Positions 23,001 to 33,643 of a stretch of 64,000 bases of DNA are shown one piece after another. The position numbers and the translations under genes are program-made. The stretch covers positions 10,062,001 to 10,126,000 of the forward strand of contig BSBN01001225.1 of assembly GCA_027924645.1 (NCBI GenBank), read 5' to 3'. This DNA is from Cunninghamia lanceolata (Eukaryota; Streptophyta; Pinopsida; Cupressales; Cupressaceae). The number at the start of each line of letters is the position of its first letter. The stretch's first letter is position 1. The notes beneath the pieces are model-generated. The model saw only the letters and a program-made list of their open reading frames with translations, was not told the DNA's origin and made no database searches.

Positions 23001-23950
23001 CAGGCTTCACAAACAAAGGTAAATGGACTGTATACTGAGCTAGAGCATGTCAAAGCTTCAATGGATACAATGGAAAAAGAAAAGAGTCTTTTGGAAAATA
23101 AATACAATGACAAGGCCCAAGAGGTCACTCAACTTCTTCAAAGTCTTAAGACTATAAAAGATGACAATAGCAGTTTGCAAAGCCAGTATCTAGCTGTATA
23201 ATCTAAAAGGTTAAACAGTTGACTCTGGAACTTGCCCAACAACCTCAAACTGTTGGGATATTATCTATGGTTAAAGAGTTGTATACCTCTTCCTAACAAA
23301 GAATATCAAATGATGTGACTCAACTTAAGTCTGCGCTTAAGTTTATTTCAAATGCTCAATAGCTTTGTGAGAAAGTGGACTCTTCTATAGAGAAAATCCT
23401 ATCTTCAGTAGCTGTGAAGGTCTATGATTCACTATTGTTGCTTCAAAAGTTTTATGATGCTTCTGATGAAATCTTGCAAGTTTTAGGGATTACTAATAGG
23501 CTGACAACAATTGTTAAGGTAAATGAGATTTTGAATTTCAATAAGGTTGTTACAAAGTGTAAAATTTTGTTAGATCTTTTGAAACAAAGAGTCTCAAAAA
23601 TGAAGGGACATATTGAAAATCTAGTCCAATTGGAACTCCCCTTGCCATTTCTAGATAATACTACAATATTGATGGAAGATCAAATCAAAATCTTGTTGGT
23701 CACCAAACAAAATGATCAGATTATTTTTTAGGCCCTAAGTGACTCGTCAAGTGTCACTGAGGTGGAAACAGTTCTGCTACCAGTGGCTCGGTTGGAGTTT
23801 CAGTTCCATGCAGTGGTATAGAGCCTACAAACCTTTTCTCACAAGGAAATAATTGAGTTGGATAGAGCCTTTCGAGCTCTTCAGAAGAAAGAGTATCCAT
23901 CAAAGATAGAATAGGTAGGCTATCAGGATGCTTTACAGAAGCTATAAGGA
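20024..23950 (+). pseudogene. ORF3 of Tat-1, unknown extra protein with C-terminal coiled coil
   Basis: Fragments in several frames together cover about 3.9 kb downstream of integrase on the same strand. I do not recognise a family. It is homologous to ORF3 of Tat-3: GFGEDPFMLPK matches GYEGPPFLLPK, GGFTVVKRDAEHLLMRKL matches GDFTVLSDKGYQLIDKKL, and EYFVVP matches EYFVKP. Order seen: a basic N-terminus (KNKLPRTKEVRKGK), a globular part (20390-21650), an acidic linker, a Ser/Pro/Thr-rich stretch (22200-22500), and a Lys/Glu-rich coiled-coil part (22830-23900). I see no membrane segment or signal peptide, so it is not an obvious envelope protein. Stops, frameshifts and a small inverted duplication at 22923-23045 make it a pseudogene. 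Confidence 0.65.
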
Positions 23951-25787
23951 TCCAGGGCAAAGGGCACAATTTTGGTTTTGTTTTCTTTTATTGAAGTAGG
24001 TAGATTATGGTTCTTTCCACACAGGTGCAGAGTCCATTTTTGTTGCCATGAACTATAGAGTTAAAACTCTACATTTTGAATATATACATCTTTAATAGAT
24101 ATTATTATTTGGCTTGGTATTAATATTTCAGAGCATGTCAAAGGTATGAACGGAGAAAAGAATTATAGAGTCCAAGAAGCCACAGATAGCGACAAGTGTC
24201 ATCTTGGCACTCATTTGAAAATGTGAAGAACAAAAAGGCTCTCCCAGCTTGGGTGAAGGCTACACGTGGTGGAATCAAGGGTCTCTAGTTATTTCAAAGG
24301 AAAGTATAAGGGAAAAATCCTTAGCGGCTGTTAATAAATCATGAGTCTTTGTTGAGGTTGCCACTTGTTAGCCTAGCACTTATTTTAAGAATCCTCTTTT
24401 GATAAAGTTTGAGACGTTGTGAAAAGAGACTGCACGTCCCACCATGGAGGGCCTAACTCTTATAAAACAATCTAGTGAAAAGTGCCACTTGTCGGTAGGG
24501 CGCTCATTTAAGGAGTCTTTTGGTGAAGTTTTGATAGAAGGAGCGCCATCCCGCCATGTGTCCTTTTGGTGAATGAAGCAGAAGACGCCATGTGTCTCAA
24601 TGACACATTTTGTTATGGGTCTCAGTTTTCAAAGTTTTCTTTATTGCGCCATTGGTTGTTGCAAATAGGTCTCGGCCCCAAAAAAGTAGAAGAATCTATA
24701 ATATAATATTCAACAGAGGCATGTCACAGACAATTTTCTAAGTTTCATGAAGTTAATAGTATTTGGTTATAATGGCACAAATGAACAAGGAGTTGAGATT
24801 CTTCAAAAGATTTGCAGCATGGGAGCCGAATCAAAGAAGAGTCAGTTAACTGGAGAAATCAGTTGTTAGGTCATTATTATTTTGTCAGTTTTGGAGGTCT
24901 TGGAAGGTTTTTTGATACTATATATGTAGGATCCGTTCGAGGGAAAAAGGGTTCCAAAGATATCAGAGAGTTTTAGTAGCTAGAATAGAAGCATTTTCTT
25001 GCCTTAACAGGTGCCTCTCCTAAGGGATTGAATGTTGTATTTTGTGCAAATCTTTGCCTCTGTACTTTGTTCTCCTATCAAACAATGAAGAGAGAGTTGT
25101 GTTCTGTGCAATTTTGATCTGCTTCTTATTCTTGTTTCTTACTTTTTGTATGAGCCTTTGATTAATATTATATATATGTTGTGGATGTTAATCATGCTTC
25201 ATGCTCTTTAACTTTACCAGTGAATTTTGCAAGTTTAATCGATGTGCTATTTGTGTGAATAAAATTCTGGCACATCACCTTAGCATTTTTAAGTATTTCT
25301 TTATAATCTTGTTTCTTCTTCCCTTTACCTCAAAACACATAGAGAAGAACCAGCTTCTTTAAAATTTGGAGGTTATTTCAAGAGTCACGTCCCACATTCT
25401 TGGAATTTCCCATTGTTAGTGATTGCTTGCAAAATTAAACATCAACAATTAGAATAAATTAGCGATTTTGATTTTGATTAGAATAATTAAGGAACAGAGT
25501 AAATTTTACTTCAATAAAAAATTTCTCCTCTTTGTTGACTTGTGCTTAAATATGATATAGGTAATATTTATCATTAAAACAAATACAGAAGATTGTAATG
25601 ATAAACTATTGTTTACAAATTTTATTGAGGGTTCATAATATATATTTTAATTTTGGTGTGTTCATTTCACCCAAAATTAATATTTTAAGTGGGGTAATGG
25701 TCAAATTTGCATATCCATACTAATTCTCATTTAGTTTTGGGTTGCTTTTGATGGAATGGATTAATATAATTACATATCAACAAATGG
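23951..25787 (+). repeat. Probable 3' LTR sequence of Tat-1, limits unresolved
   Basis: No ORF. The layout looks like an LTR. U3-like DNA at 24170-24680 carries repeated motifs (GCCACTTGTC...GGCRCTCATTT near 24190 reversed in part, 24360 and 24481, and GCCATGTGTC twice). A TATA-like TACTATATATG follows near 24918. After that comes R/U5-like DNA (TCAAACAATGAAGAGAGAG near 25077, GAATAAAATTC near 25257). The 5' partner is outside the window, so neither end can be fixed. U5 may stop near 25446 (CATCAACA). AT-rich DNA from there to 25787 is unassigned. Confidence 0.45.
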
Positions 25788-25791
25788 TGGT

Positions 25792-26808
25792 GGGTGAGTG
25801 CAAGAAGTTGGATCCACTTTTTGGCTAAAAAATGGAAGTGTTTTTCCTATTTTTCAAATTTTGTCATAGTTGGAGTAAAAATTTGAAGCACTTACACATA
25901 GAATATTAATATGATGTAAGAATATGAAATGTAAGATTTTGTTTCTAGTTTTCAAATATGTAATTTATTATAATACCTAGATGATAAAAGTTGGTTTTAT
26001 CTAGGATGTACAAAAAATGACTTTCTAAAAGTCCCATGTTTTGGGCTAAAGCATGCACATCTACGACCAACATAATTTGACCTATATGAAGGTATTTTTG
26101 TAATTCATTTTGTGAAAAGATGAAAATGAAGCTAAAGTTTGGTTAGAATATTTTTTTGTAATTTTTTAACAAATATTTTTTTATTAATTTTTTGTAACCC
26201 TAATTTGTGTTTTTTAAAACTCCTCATGTACGACCAACATTATCTGAGATAAACTAATCATAACACTATTTTTTTCATTATGTAGGGAATGATGTCTAGA
26301 TTGGTTAGAAATAGTTTTTTTCAAGAAACTTTCAAAATCAAAAGTTATTAAAAAATAGTAATGTATGTTATTTCAAGTTTATGAGTATATTTGTTTAAAA
26401 ATTAATTAATAAATAGAAAAGTATGTCAAACAATAAAAAAATTACATATTTGAAAACTAGACATTGTGATCTATAATGGGTTTTAATTTGGTCTATAAAT
26501 TCTGAAACAAATTCATCAGCCATATTGGTAAACTCAGTTTTTTCTCTTAGTCTTAACATTGTCTTGTACTTGCAAGTCCAAGGCTACGGGTTGGGTTTCC
26601 AAGCCTACAACCAATGCAAAGCCATGGGTTTCAAAATTTCAATTTTTGGGAACACGTACTTGCTCAGAAATGGGCACCCATTCTAAAATGAAATAGGCAC
26701 CCATTCTAAAATGAAACATGTGGCCAAAAAACCCCAATAGAAACGGGTGCCCATTTTTAAAAGAACAAACGCCCATTCCTGATGAAGGGGGTAAATCATA
26801 AAACACAC
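25792..26808. mobile_element. Element B, left part (relative of element A)
   Basis: Starts GGGTGAGTGCAAGAAGTTGG, close to the end of element A, and is preceded by TGGT (25788-25791). The right part (45346-46290) ends in an inverted copy (about 24 of 30 bases) followed by TGGT. Without Tat-2 the element is about 1.96 kb. It has no transposase ORF. Near 26640-26790 are two direct copies of GGCACCCATTCTAAAATGAA and an inverted copy (ACGGGTGCCCATTTTT), a subterminal repeat cluster like that of element A but with another motif. CACAC at 26804-26808 is the left target copy of Tat-2. Confidence 0.7.
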
Positions 26809-27399
26809 TGTTGGGACAGGAAAATTTGAAATTCTTCTTGTATTCTTACCCACACATTTCCGACCAAACCAAAATTATTTCGCCCAAAATCATAATAAAC
26901 AACTGATATATCCCATAAAATCCTGTGACTTTTATCACAAATAATGTAAAAGGCCTCAAATTTTTAACATCGGCAAGACCTCATGCTATTTATACCGATC
27001 CATGAGAAACTTGTTGAAATAGCTATTGGCATGAGAATAAGGATCGGGGAGAAGATTTTAGAAGTCACCGATGGAGAAAATGATACCGATGGCTTTTCCT
27101 CGGGGAGAAAGTTACTAGGCACGCCGATCGGTATAAGATATTACTATCAGTGAATACTCTACAAGACCTCCTGACAATGTAGATCATACCGATAAGAAAT
27201 TTTGGTAGGACTCTCACTGATCATTCAGTGGAACGGAGGGAATTAGCAGTCATTGACAGGAGATAAGCATCGGGAAGAAAAATCAAGGACTCTCCAATAC
27301 TCTAAAGTCTCACCGATTCAAGAAAAGTTCTTCAGCGTAGCTTACACCGATATGCATGAAGATCTAGACCTGAAACAATAATTCAATGGAGCTTAGAAG

Positions 27400-28710
27400 A
27401 CGAAAGGAAAAAATTATATGTGTATGTATCGGTGTACACATAATTGCATGTATCAGATATACAAAGCTACATACATATTGCGGAATCGAAAGGATTATGA
27501 AATGAGGTTTTATTGTTGTATGTTTCGGGCTTTGTAAGTATATGTTTCGGGACATACATTGCGGTATACATACAATGCGGAACTCAGGAAATATTAAAAT
27601 CTGGTTAAAGTGATGCATCATATTTTAACATATGTCAAAAGATACATTTCACTTTATATACATCGTGGAGCCAAAAAGTAAGTAAACTGTGGTTTATAAA
27701 AAGGAGAAGTCCGAAAAGGAGATACAAGAGAGTTTGTATGTATCAGGCCTTGTATCTAAGGGCAAAACTATTATTGTATCTCGGAGATACAATCAGAAAA
27801 GTGATGTGGGCTCCACTATTTGCATATCGGGATTGTATAAATAACAATGTATATCTTCGATATACAAGCCGATATACAAGTTAAAAGGATGTAAATAAGA
27901 GATACAAACTGGATGTGAAAAGAAAGTTAAATACTGAAAAGTCTTTGTATGTTCGAGGTGCTTGTATGTTTATAATATACATACTCGATATACAGAGGAA
28001 TAAAAAACATCGTTGGGGATAAAAAGTAAAGAGAGGGTTTGTATAAGATTCTTTGTATGTGCGCTTATACAAGATAACATACAAATGACAATATACAAAG
28101 AAAATATACAAAACCCGACATAATTGGAGATTTGAACATTGTATACATTGTGTGGGGTCTGAGTTTGTATGTGAGAAATGTATGTATCCAATATGCAAAA
28201 AGATGTACAAAAGATGATACAATTCCGGACCCGATTAGAAAGTCAAATTTTGAGAACTTTGTGTGAAGTATGTGCTTGTATATTATAATGCATTGTATCT
28301 GATATACAAAAGGAGAGATGCAATTGTGGATTGTATGTATATAAGATACATACAATGGCAGATCCGAAAATAATTCTAATTCGTTTCATAAAACCAATGA
28401 AGTTCATGATTGTATAAGAAAGTGTATGCATACATGATATACAAAAAAGGTGATACAAATGCATATTCAAAGGCAATTTCAATTCATTTCATAAACCTTG
28501 TCCGGCCCGCTCTTGTGTACAGAAGAAAATGTATCTGGTATACAAAAGATATGTATGCAAAAGGAGGATGCAGGAAAATATACAAGGACGGATCTGAAAT
28601 CCAATTTATTTTATAGACTTGATGGAGTCCGCACTTGTATGTGTGTTCCAAATGCATATACAAAAGTTGATACACAGGAATTTCTGATGCATATATGTTT
28701 ATTACAACTC
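27400..28710 (+). repeat. TTGTAT/ATACAA motif array in U3 of Tat-2
   Basis: More than thirty short copies of TTGTAT(G/A) and its complement, often paired as TTGTAT...ATATACAA palindromes. The spacing is irregular, so this is not a simple tandem repeat. The 3' LTR copy lies at about 42760-44070. It lies upstream of the TATA box, where an enhancer would sit. Apparent minus-strand ORFs here are low-complexity products of the array. Confidence 0.75.
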
Positions 28711-28983
28711 TGAGATGGATTTGTTTGTTGCCAGAGCAATATGAAGAGGGTCGTATAAAACAAAAATGAGATTTTGTCGATGTAAAAATTGATGTATTGC
28801 TTTCAGTAATGAGAACAGGTGCAACTTATTCGATAGAAACTGTAATATGGAATACCTTGCCAAATGAAGATTAATGGATCCAACTCTTAATCAAATTTGT
28901 CTATTTCTTAATCCATTTATGTGAAAATGTGTGAGCCACGAATAGTCATATTGTTTCAGCCTGAAGTTTTTCTCCTTCACACA

Positions 28984-28991
28984 TATATAAG
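28984..28991 (+). promoter_or_regulatory. TATA box of the Tat-2 5' LTR
   Basis: TATATAAG is followed by GGAACCAAGG. The Tat-3 LTR has TATTTATAAG followed by GGAGACCAAGG at the matching place, so the site is conserved. It should mark the U3/R border some 30 bp downstream. Confidence 0.7.
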
Positions 28992-29987
28992 GGAACCAAG
29001 GCAAAAAAGAAAAGGGGGGATCTACAGAATCATTAGCAGTAGAATATTATACATATAATTTACAATGTTTCTCAAAGACCATGTTGCAAGTTTATTATTG
29101 AAGAAGTAAATTGAAGTTCTCTGATTTAGTGGTTCTATTCTGGCATCAATTGTTTGTTAAGATTATTCAATTGTGTGGTTGTCTCCATTTCAGTATTTCC
29201 TTGTTATTCAAATTATTATATCAAGTATATAGTTAATTTGTCAATGCACATTTGCTGTATTTGTGTGATTGAATAAATTGGTTTCCATTAGAGGAATTAA
29301 AATCCTTCTGATCAATCACAATAACCTGGAAATGTTAGTTTGGATTACTAAGAAGAATCATATAATTAGGATTGCCATTCTATCTTCAAATTGATATTGT
29401 CTGTTATCTTGCATATTTCATTCAATTGGTTCCTTCAAGAAAGGATTAAATTACCTTCTGGTGAGTAACAAGAAAACTGATTGTATTAGTTGGATTATTA
29501 AGAAGAGTTTGTCAATCATCTCCCTGCATGTTTATACAGGTTATAAACTAACATATTGTGCCAAACAATTAGAATTACTGCCCACTATAAGCCACTAGTC
29601 TTATTCCTTCATTTGACTCTGTTTACCCAACAAGGCACTAGTCTTATTTCAATTCATAATTTAAATCCTTTTATTTACACAATCATAAAATTCACCTTGA
29701 TATTTCTACCAACCATTCATTAGATATAGAATTCATTAGCAAGCTTTCATCTATCCTATACCATTTGCCACTGTAGATAGACCTATTTACTTAGTCAAAA
29801 TACTTATCCTCAACCTACTTTAATTTTCAAGGTTCACCCACCTAGGTTTAGTAGGACCTAAAGTGCAGGGAATCATCAAACCCTAAAGGTTGATTCCGTC
29901 GCGTTAGTTCAAAAATGTTGTGAATCTAAGCATAGAGCCTAGCATTCTCTTAGGATTAGCAACCTGCATTTTTGAGACCTAACAAAT

Positions 29988-30002
29988 TGTCGAGTCTACT
30001 GG
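29988..30002 (+). other. Primer binding site, Tat-2
   Basis: TGTCGAGTCTACTGG lies three bases after the LTR and matches TGGCGACTCTACTGG at the same place in Tat-3 with two changes. I do not assign the tRNA. Confidence 0.65.
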
Positions 30003-30177
30003 GGAGATAAATAAAAGACCTTAGTAACAAACCATTCCTTTTATAGATTCATTTCAGAAACTTTAATTTGGTAACTCTGCTAGCAACAAGAACCCAGAAA
30101 GATAAATTACAAACTTTTTCCTATTTACAAAATAGGTGGCAACTCTAGTGACTGTTATAACAGAAAATTGATACCAA

Positions 30178-31988
30178 ATGGATGGTAGGAGATCCAAGAT
30201 GGAAGGCAAGAAATTGTAATCATCTCCACCAATTAGAAACATCTCTAAAAGAAATGGAGTTTCAAATTATTCTCACCAAGATAATAACCAGGAGGCTCAA
30301 GAGGATAATGCAGAACAAACTATTACAATTCACAATAAGTTTACACCTCTGCATGATTCAAATGAAAATCTCAATGGCATAAATGATGACATATTGGCAA
30401 AATACAGACCAAGTCCTCAAGAACAACTTGAGTGTGAAGCACGGGCCAAGAGGGAAATGGAACAAATACAAGATGAATATGATTTTAAAATGTCATTATA
30501 GCAAGGAGAAGAGGTAAGACATGGATTCTCAACTCAAGAAATAACTGAAAGCCCAAAAAGTTTAGGAGGTATGAATCAAGCACAACAAGATCTGCTTAGG
30601 CTCCAGGAAGAACTTGAGATGATCAAGATAGAGGAAACTAAGAAGTTGTTGCAACAAGAGATTCAACAGATAAAGAGTAGAGCTAAAACAGCCCCCCCAA
30701 AATATGTACCTCCACATAGGGGAAATACTTCAAGGAATCCACAACAAAATGTACACCAAAATACAGGTGGTGCTTCAAATTCACAAGTGTCTGGAAGTCA
30801 TCACAATACTATTCCTAAAGTTCCTAGACCACCTCCCATACACAGCACCTCTCAGCATATGGCTAATTCTTACCTACCCCCTAGCTAACAATATTATAGA
30901 CCACCAAATCCTTACATAAATGCCCACATAAACCCACAGCAGCAATATGCCTATCATCAGCCTCCAGGCAGATATAATTACTATCCTAATCCACCACCCA
31001 TGAATTTTCCACCTCAAAACCTCGCAAACATATGTAGCCAATTTGATTTGACTGGGTATCAGTTGTATCCATATCCTATGGATAGTAATTAGAGAAATAT
31101 AGTTCCTAAGTTTACTGGGAACAACGTAATATCAGTTGAAGATCACATCAGAAGCTTCAATGCTTTCGTACAAGATATTGGTATGGACTAGGAAGATATT
31201 AGAATGAGGTTATTCATGATGTCCTCGACTGAAGATGCAAGAGACTGGTTCAACAACTTACCTGATGCCTCAATTAGTTCAATAACTGATTTCCATAATC
31301 AATTTAAGGAGCAGTATGGTAATCAGTATGCCCCTAAATTTGCATTACATGAATTGATAAGTATCCAAAAATACCAAAATGAATCAGTGTATGACTTCAA
31401 TCTGAAAATTTCCAAATTACACAACAAAGTACCACACGGATCCAAATTGTCTGATCTAGTAGCATTGAGCATTTATATGAAAGCATTTGATCCCAAGACA
31501 AGGTATGAACTTAGAAACTAGTGCCCTGCAACCCTGACTGAAGCACAAAAAGTGGCATTAACTATTGAGAACAATAGGAAAGATGCAGGTATGGTTAGCA
31601 AGAGGGATAACCCTAGAAATACTCAGAACCCAAACATTCAGCAAACTAAACAAGAAGGTCAGCATAGGCATGAAAGGCCCAGGTGCATGATATGTCATAT
31701 AATATGAATTGGAAAGATGGGAAACCCATTGATGACAACAGAAAACAACATTATGGCAAGGATACCCCTGACCCTCTAAAAAGAAATATGACACATATGG
31801 TAGAAGATAAACCTTGGTGTCTGGTATGCAGTTTACCACATTCACCTGAGTATTGTGAGGTGGCTAAAACAGTACAACAAGAAGAAATGTTATACAATTA
31901 TAACAGAGACAATCACACTATAAACATGATGCAAGCTACACCATATTTGCTGACTGAAGACTATTCTTCTACAGAGGAAGAGGGATAT
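30178..31988 (+). pseudogene. gag: Gag of Tat-2, interrupted by TG-2
   Basis: The start ATG at 30178 is fixed by the match of its first residues (MDGRRSK) to Gag of Tat-3. A Gln/Glu-rich helical part (30571-30700) and a Pro/Gln/His-rich linker (30700-31010) come first. The capsid-like domain follows (SSTEDARDWFNNLPDASISS at about 31222, then YMKAFDPKTRYELRN). Then comes a zinc knuckle of unusual spacing, CLVCSLPHSPEYC (CX2CX3HX4C, about 31820). Several in-frame stops (for example at about 30218, 30500, 30886 and 31519) and a frameshift near 31680 break it. TG-2 is inserted at 31989, and the last codons of gag resume at 37199 and end at TAG 37217-37219. Confidence 0.85.
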
Positions 31989-33498
31989 TGATGCAGAGGC
32001 ATCCACACTAAAACATTGACATACAGCATGGATGTCCGCAACCCTTCATCATCATCATGTTTCTTGCTAACACAGACAGCATCATCATATTTCGAAGAGA
32101 CACGAAATATCCTCCTGCTGACTACTGTTCACTTCCTTATCGCCTTTCGCCTTTCACCTTTCAGCAGCATCATGATATTCAGCAAGCGCAAACATCCTCC
32201 TGATGTTCACTGTTCATCAGACCGCCAAACTCTATCTTCATCATCATGATGTTCAGCATCATCTTCATCAGCAGGATATACAATATCTGGTTCCTCCAAT
32301 ATATCCTAATGACGACAACTTCAGGCACCCTTCCTTCGATACTTACGTCACCCCGATATCCGACTACTCAACCAATAGCATCAGGATATAACTTATCCAG
32401 TCCTATTGAAATATCTTGATGATGTTAACCAAACTTTATGCCGATGCCTTACGCCGATACCAAAACACTTAAGGTCAGCAGGATAAACCTTTATCGGGTG
32501 ATATTTTGAAATGTCCTGATGACGATTATCCTGATGACGATGACGTCATATGCAGCTCCCTCAATATCCCACTGCCCCGATATCCTGATGACCTTTTCAA
32601 ATATCCTGATGATGACCTCTCCGGTCCTTAGCCAAAAAAATGAACTTTCACTCCTTATGCCGATGCGCTCCTCCTCGGCAACACCTGATGATGATCACCC
32701 CAAAACGCATTTACCTTATGCAATCTATTGCATCATGCTCTCCTCCAACTACTCAGATGACGCCCGAAGCGACTGCAGGATATAACCAGAAATATCCTGA
32801 TGATGCCATTTTGACGAATTTCGAACCTTAGCAAATTTTCAATCCGCCGAGCCTCCTGAGGTGACCCGATCTACTTTCTGGACAACTTTCCAGACTCTAA
32901 CTATCAGCACGACCTAGCACATCCCCATGCTAGGGTCTTCAACATCTCTTGACTGCAATCCTGCACACCTGCATACAAACAAACAGAAAATGCAAACTAC
33001 CTCCTAAACTACTGTACACAGCCATTCCACCGATTCGACGAATCAACCGGTGGAATGGATCAGTGAATCCATGTAACCACCAAAACAGCAAATCGATCAC
33101 ACAATGGAATCCAACAGAGGATGAACACAAACAGGATCTCTTTATTGATTTCAAAAGATGCAAATACAATATTCAGTCTCTCTCTGCAATCTAGATTCTC
33201 AACAGCTATATCTCAATCTGTCCTAAGACCAACCGATCCTCATGCATAAATAGGATCTGCTTGCGAGTACTACCACTCAACTCCAAGAGGCTGGGAACTC
33301 TCCAGGCGGCTGGGAGGATCCAACCGAACACACAGCATAACAGCTGTCCTAACAACCTACCTAAAAATAGTAAAGTATGGTCAACATGACCTTATTACAT
33401 GCATTGGTCTTACAAGACCTTCTTGAAAACATTAACAAGACTCAAAACAAACTAATTGCCTCATGGAGGCCAGCTGTCAGGTAGGTGCTCCTGCACCA
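31989..33498 (-). repeat. 3' LTR of TG-2 (left copy)
   Basis: On the plus strand it begins TGATGCAGAGGC and ends GTGCTCCTGCACCA. Read on the minus strand, a TATTTATGC box lies near 33247-33255, about 250 bp into the LTR. AATAAAGAG lies near 33140. The remaining 1.1 kb, expected to be R-U5, contains a cluster of CATCAGGATAT-type motifs (about 32050-32810). Confidence 0.9.
32050..32810 (-). repeat. CATCAGGATAT motif cluster in TG-2 LTR
   Basis: About twenty dispersed copies of ATATCCTGATGA or TATCCTGATGACGA (plus-strand form), with GGATATA and CCGATATCC variants. The copy in the other LTR lies at 35750-36500. In minus-strand orientation it is downstream of the TATA-like box, so it would be in the RNA leader. 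Confidence 0.65.
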
Positions 33499-33515
33499 TA
33501 CTCCCCAACAGAAAA
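33499..33515 (-). other. Polypurine tract, TG-2
   Basis: On the minus strand GTTGGGGAGTA stands directly before the 3' LTR, which begins TGGTGCAGG. Short but in the right place. Confidence 0.6.
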
Positions 33516-33643
33516 TAACTCATGTCCCATGAGTTTAGATGTGGAAGTCCTCCACCTTTACACTTTGTCTTTGCAGTGTTCTGCCCTGTTCCAGCTTTAT
33601 CCTCTGCTGGCTCTTGGCTGCTCCAAGACTTCTGAACTGTAAC

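Larger units (their letters stand above)
26809..29984 (+). repeat. 5' LTR of Tat-2
   Basis: Begins TGTTGGGACAGG and ends GAGACCTAACA. U3 is about 2.2 kb and includes a dense TTGTAT/ATACAA array (27400-28710). A TATA box TATATAAG lies at 28984-28991. The R-U5 part of about 1 kb shares its last 150 bp with the LTR of Tat-3, including CCCACCTAGGT and CCTGCRTTTTTGAGACC. No ORF in U3 looks real. Confidence 0.93.

Noticed and set aside
20024..23950. ORF3 as an envelope-like gene
   Set aside because: No signal peptide, no hydrophobic membrane segment and no coiled coil placed next to one. Nothing beyond position supports the label.
27364..28675. A set of overlapping minus-strand ORFs rich in Tyr, Ile and His in the Tat-2 LTR (and 43329-44034)
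   Set aside because: They arise from the TTGTAT/ATACAA array, overlap in all frames and differ between the two LTR copies by stop-creating changes.
27400..28710. A CRISPR-like or satellite array
   Set aside because: Repeats are 6-8 bp with irregular spacing and no constant spacer or repeat length. The sequence is from a plant nuclear genome.
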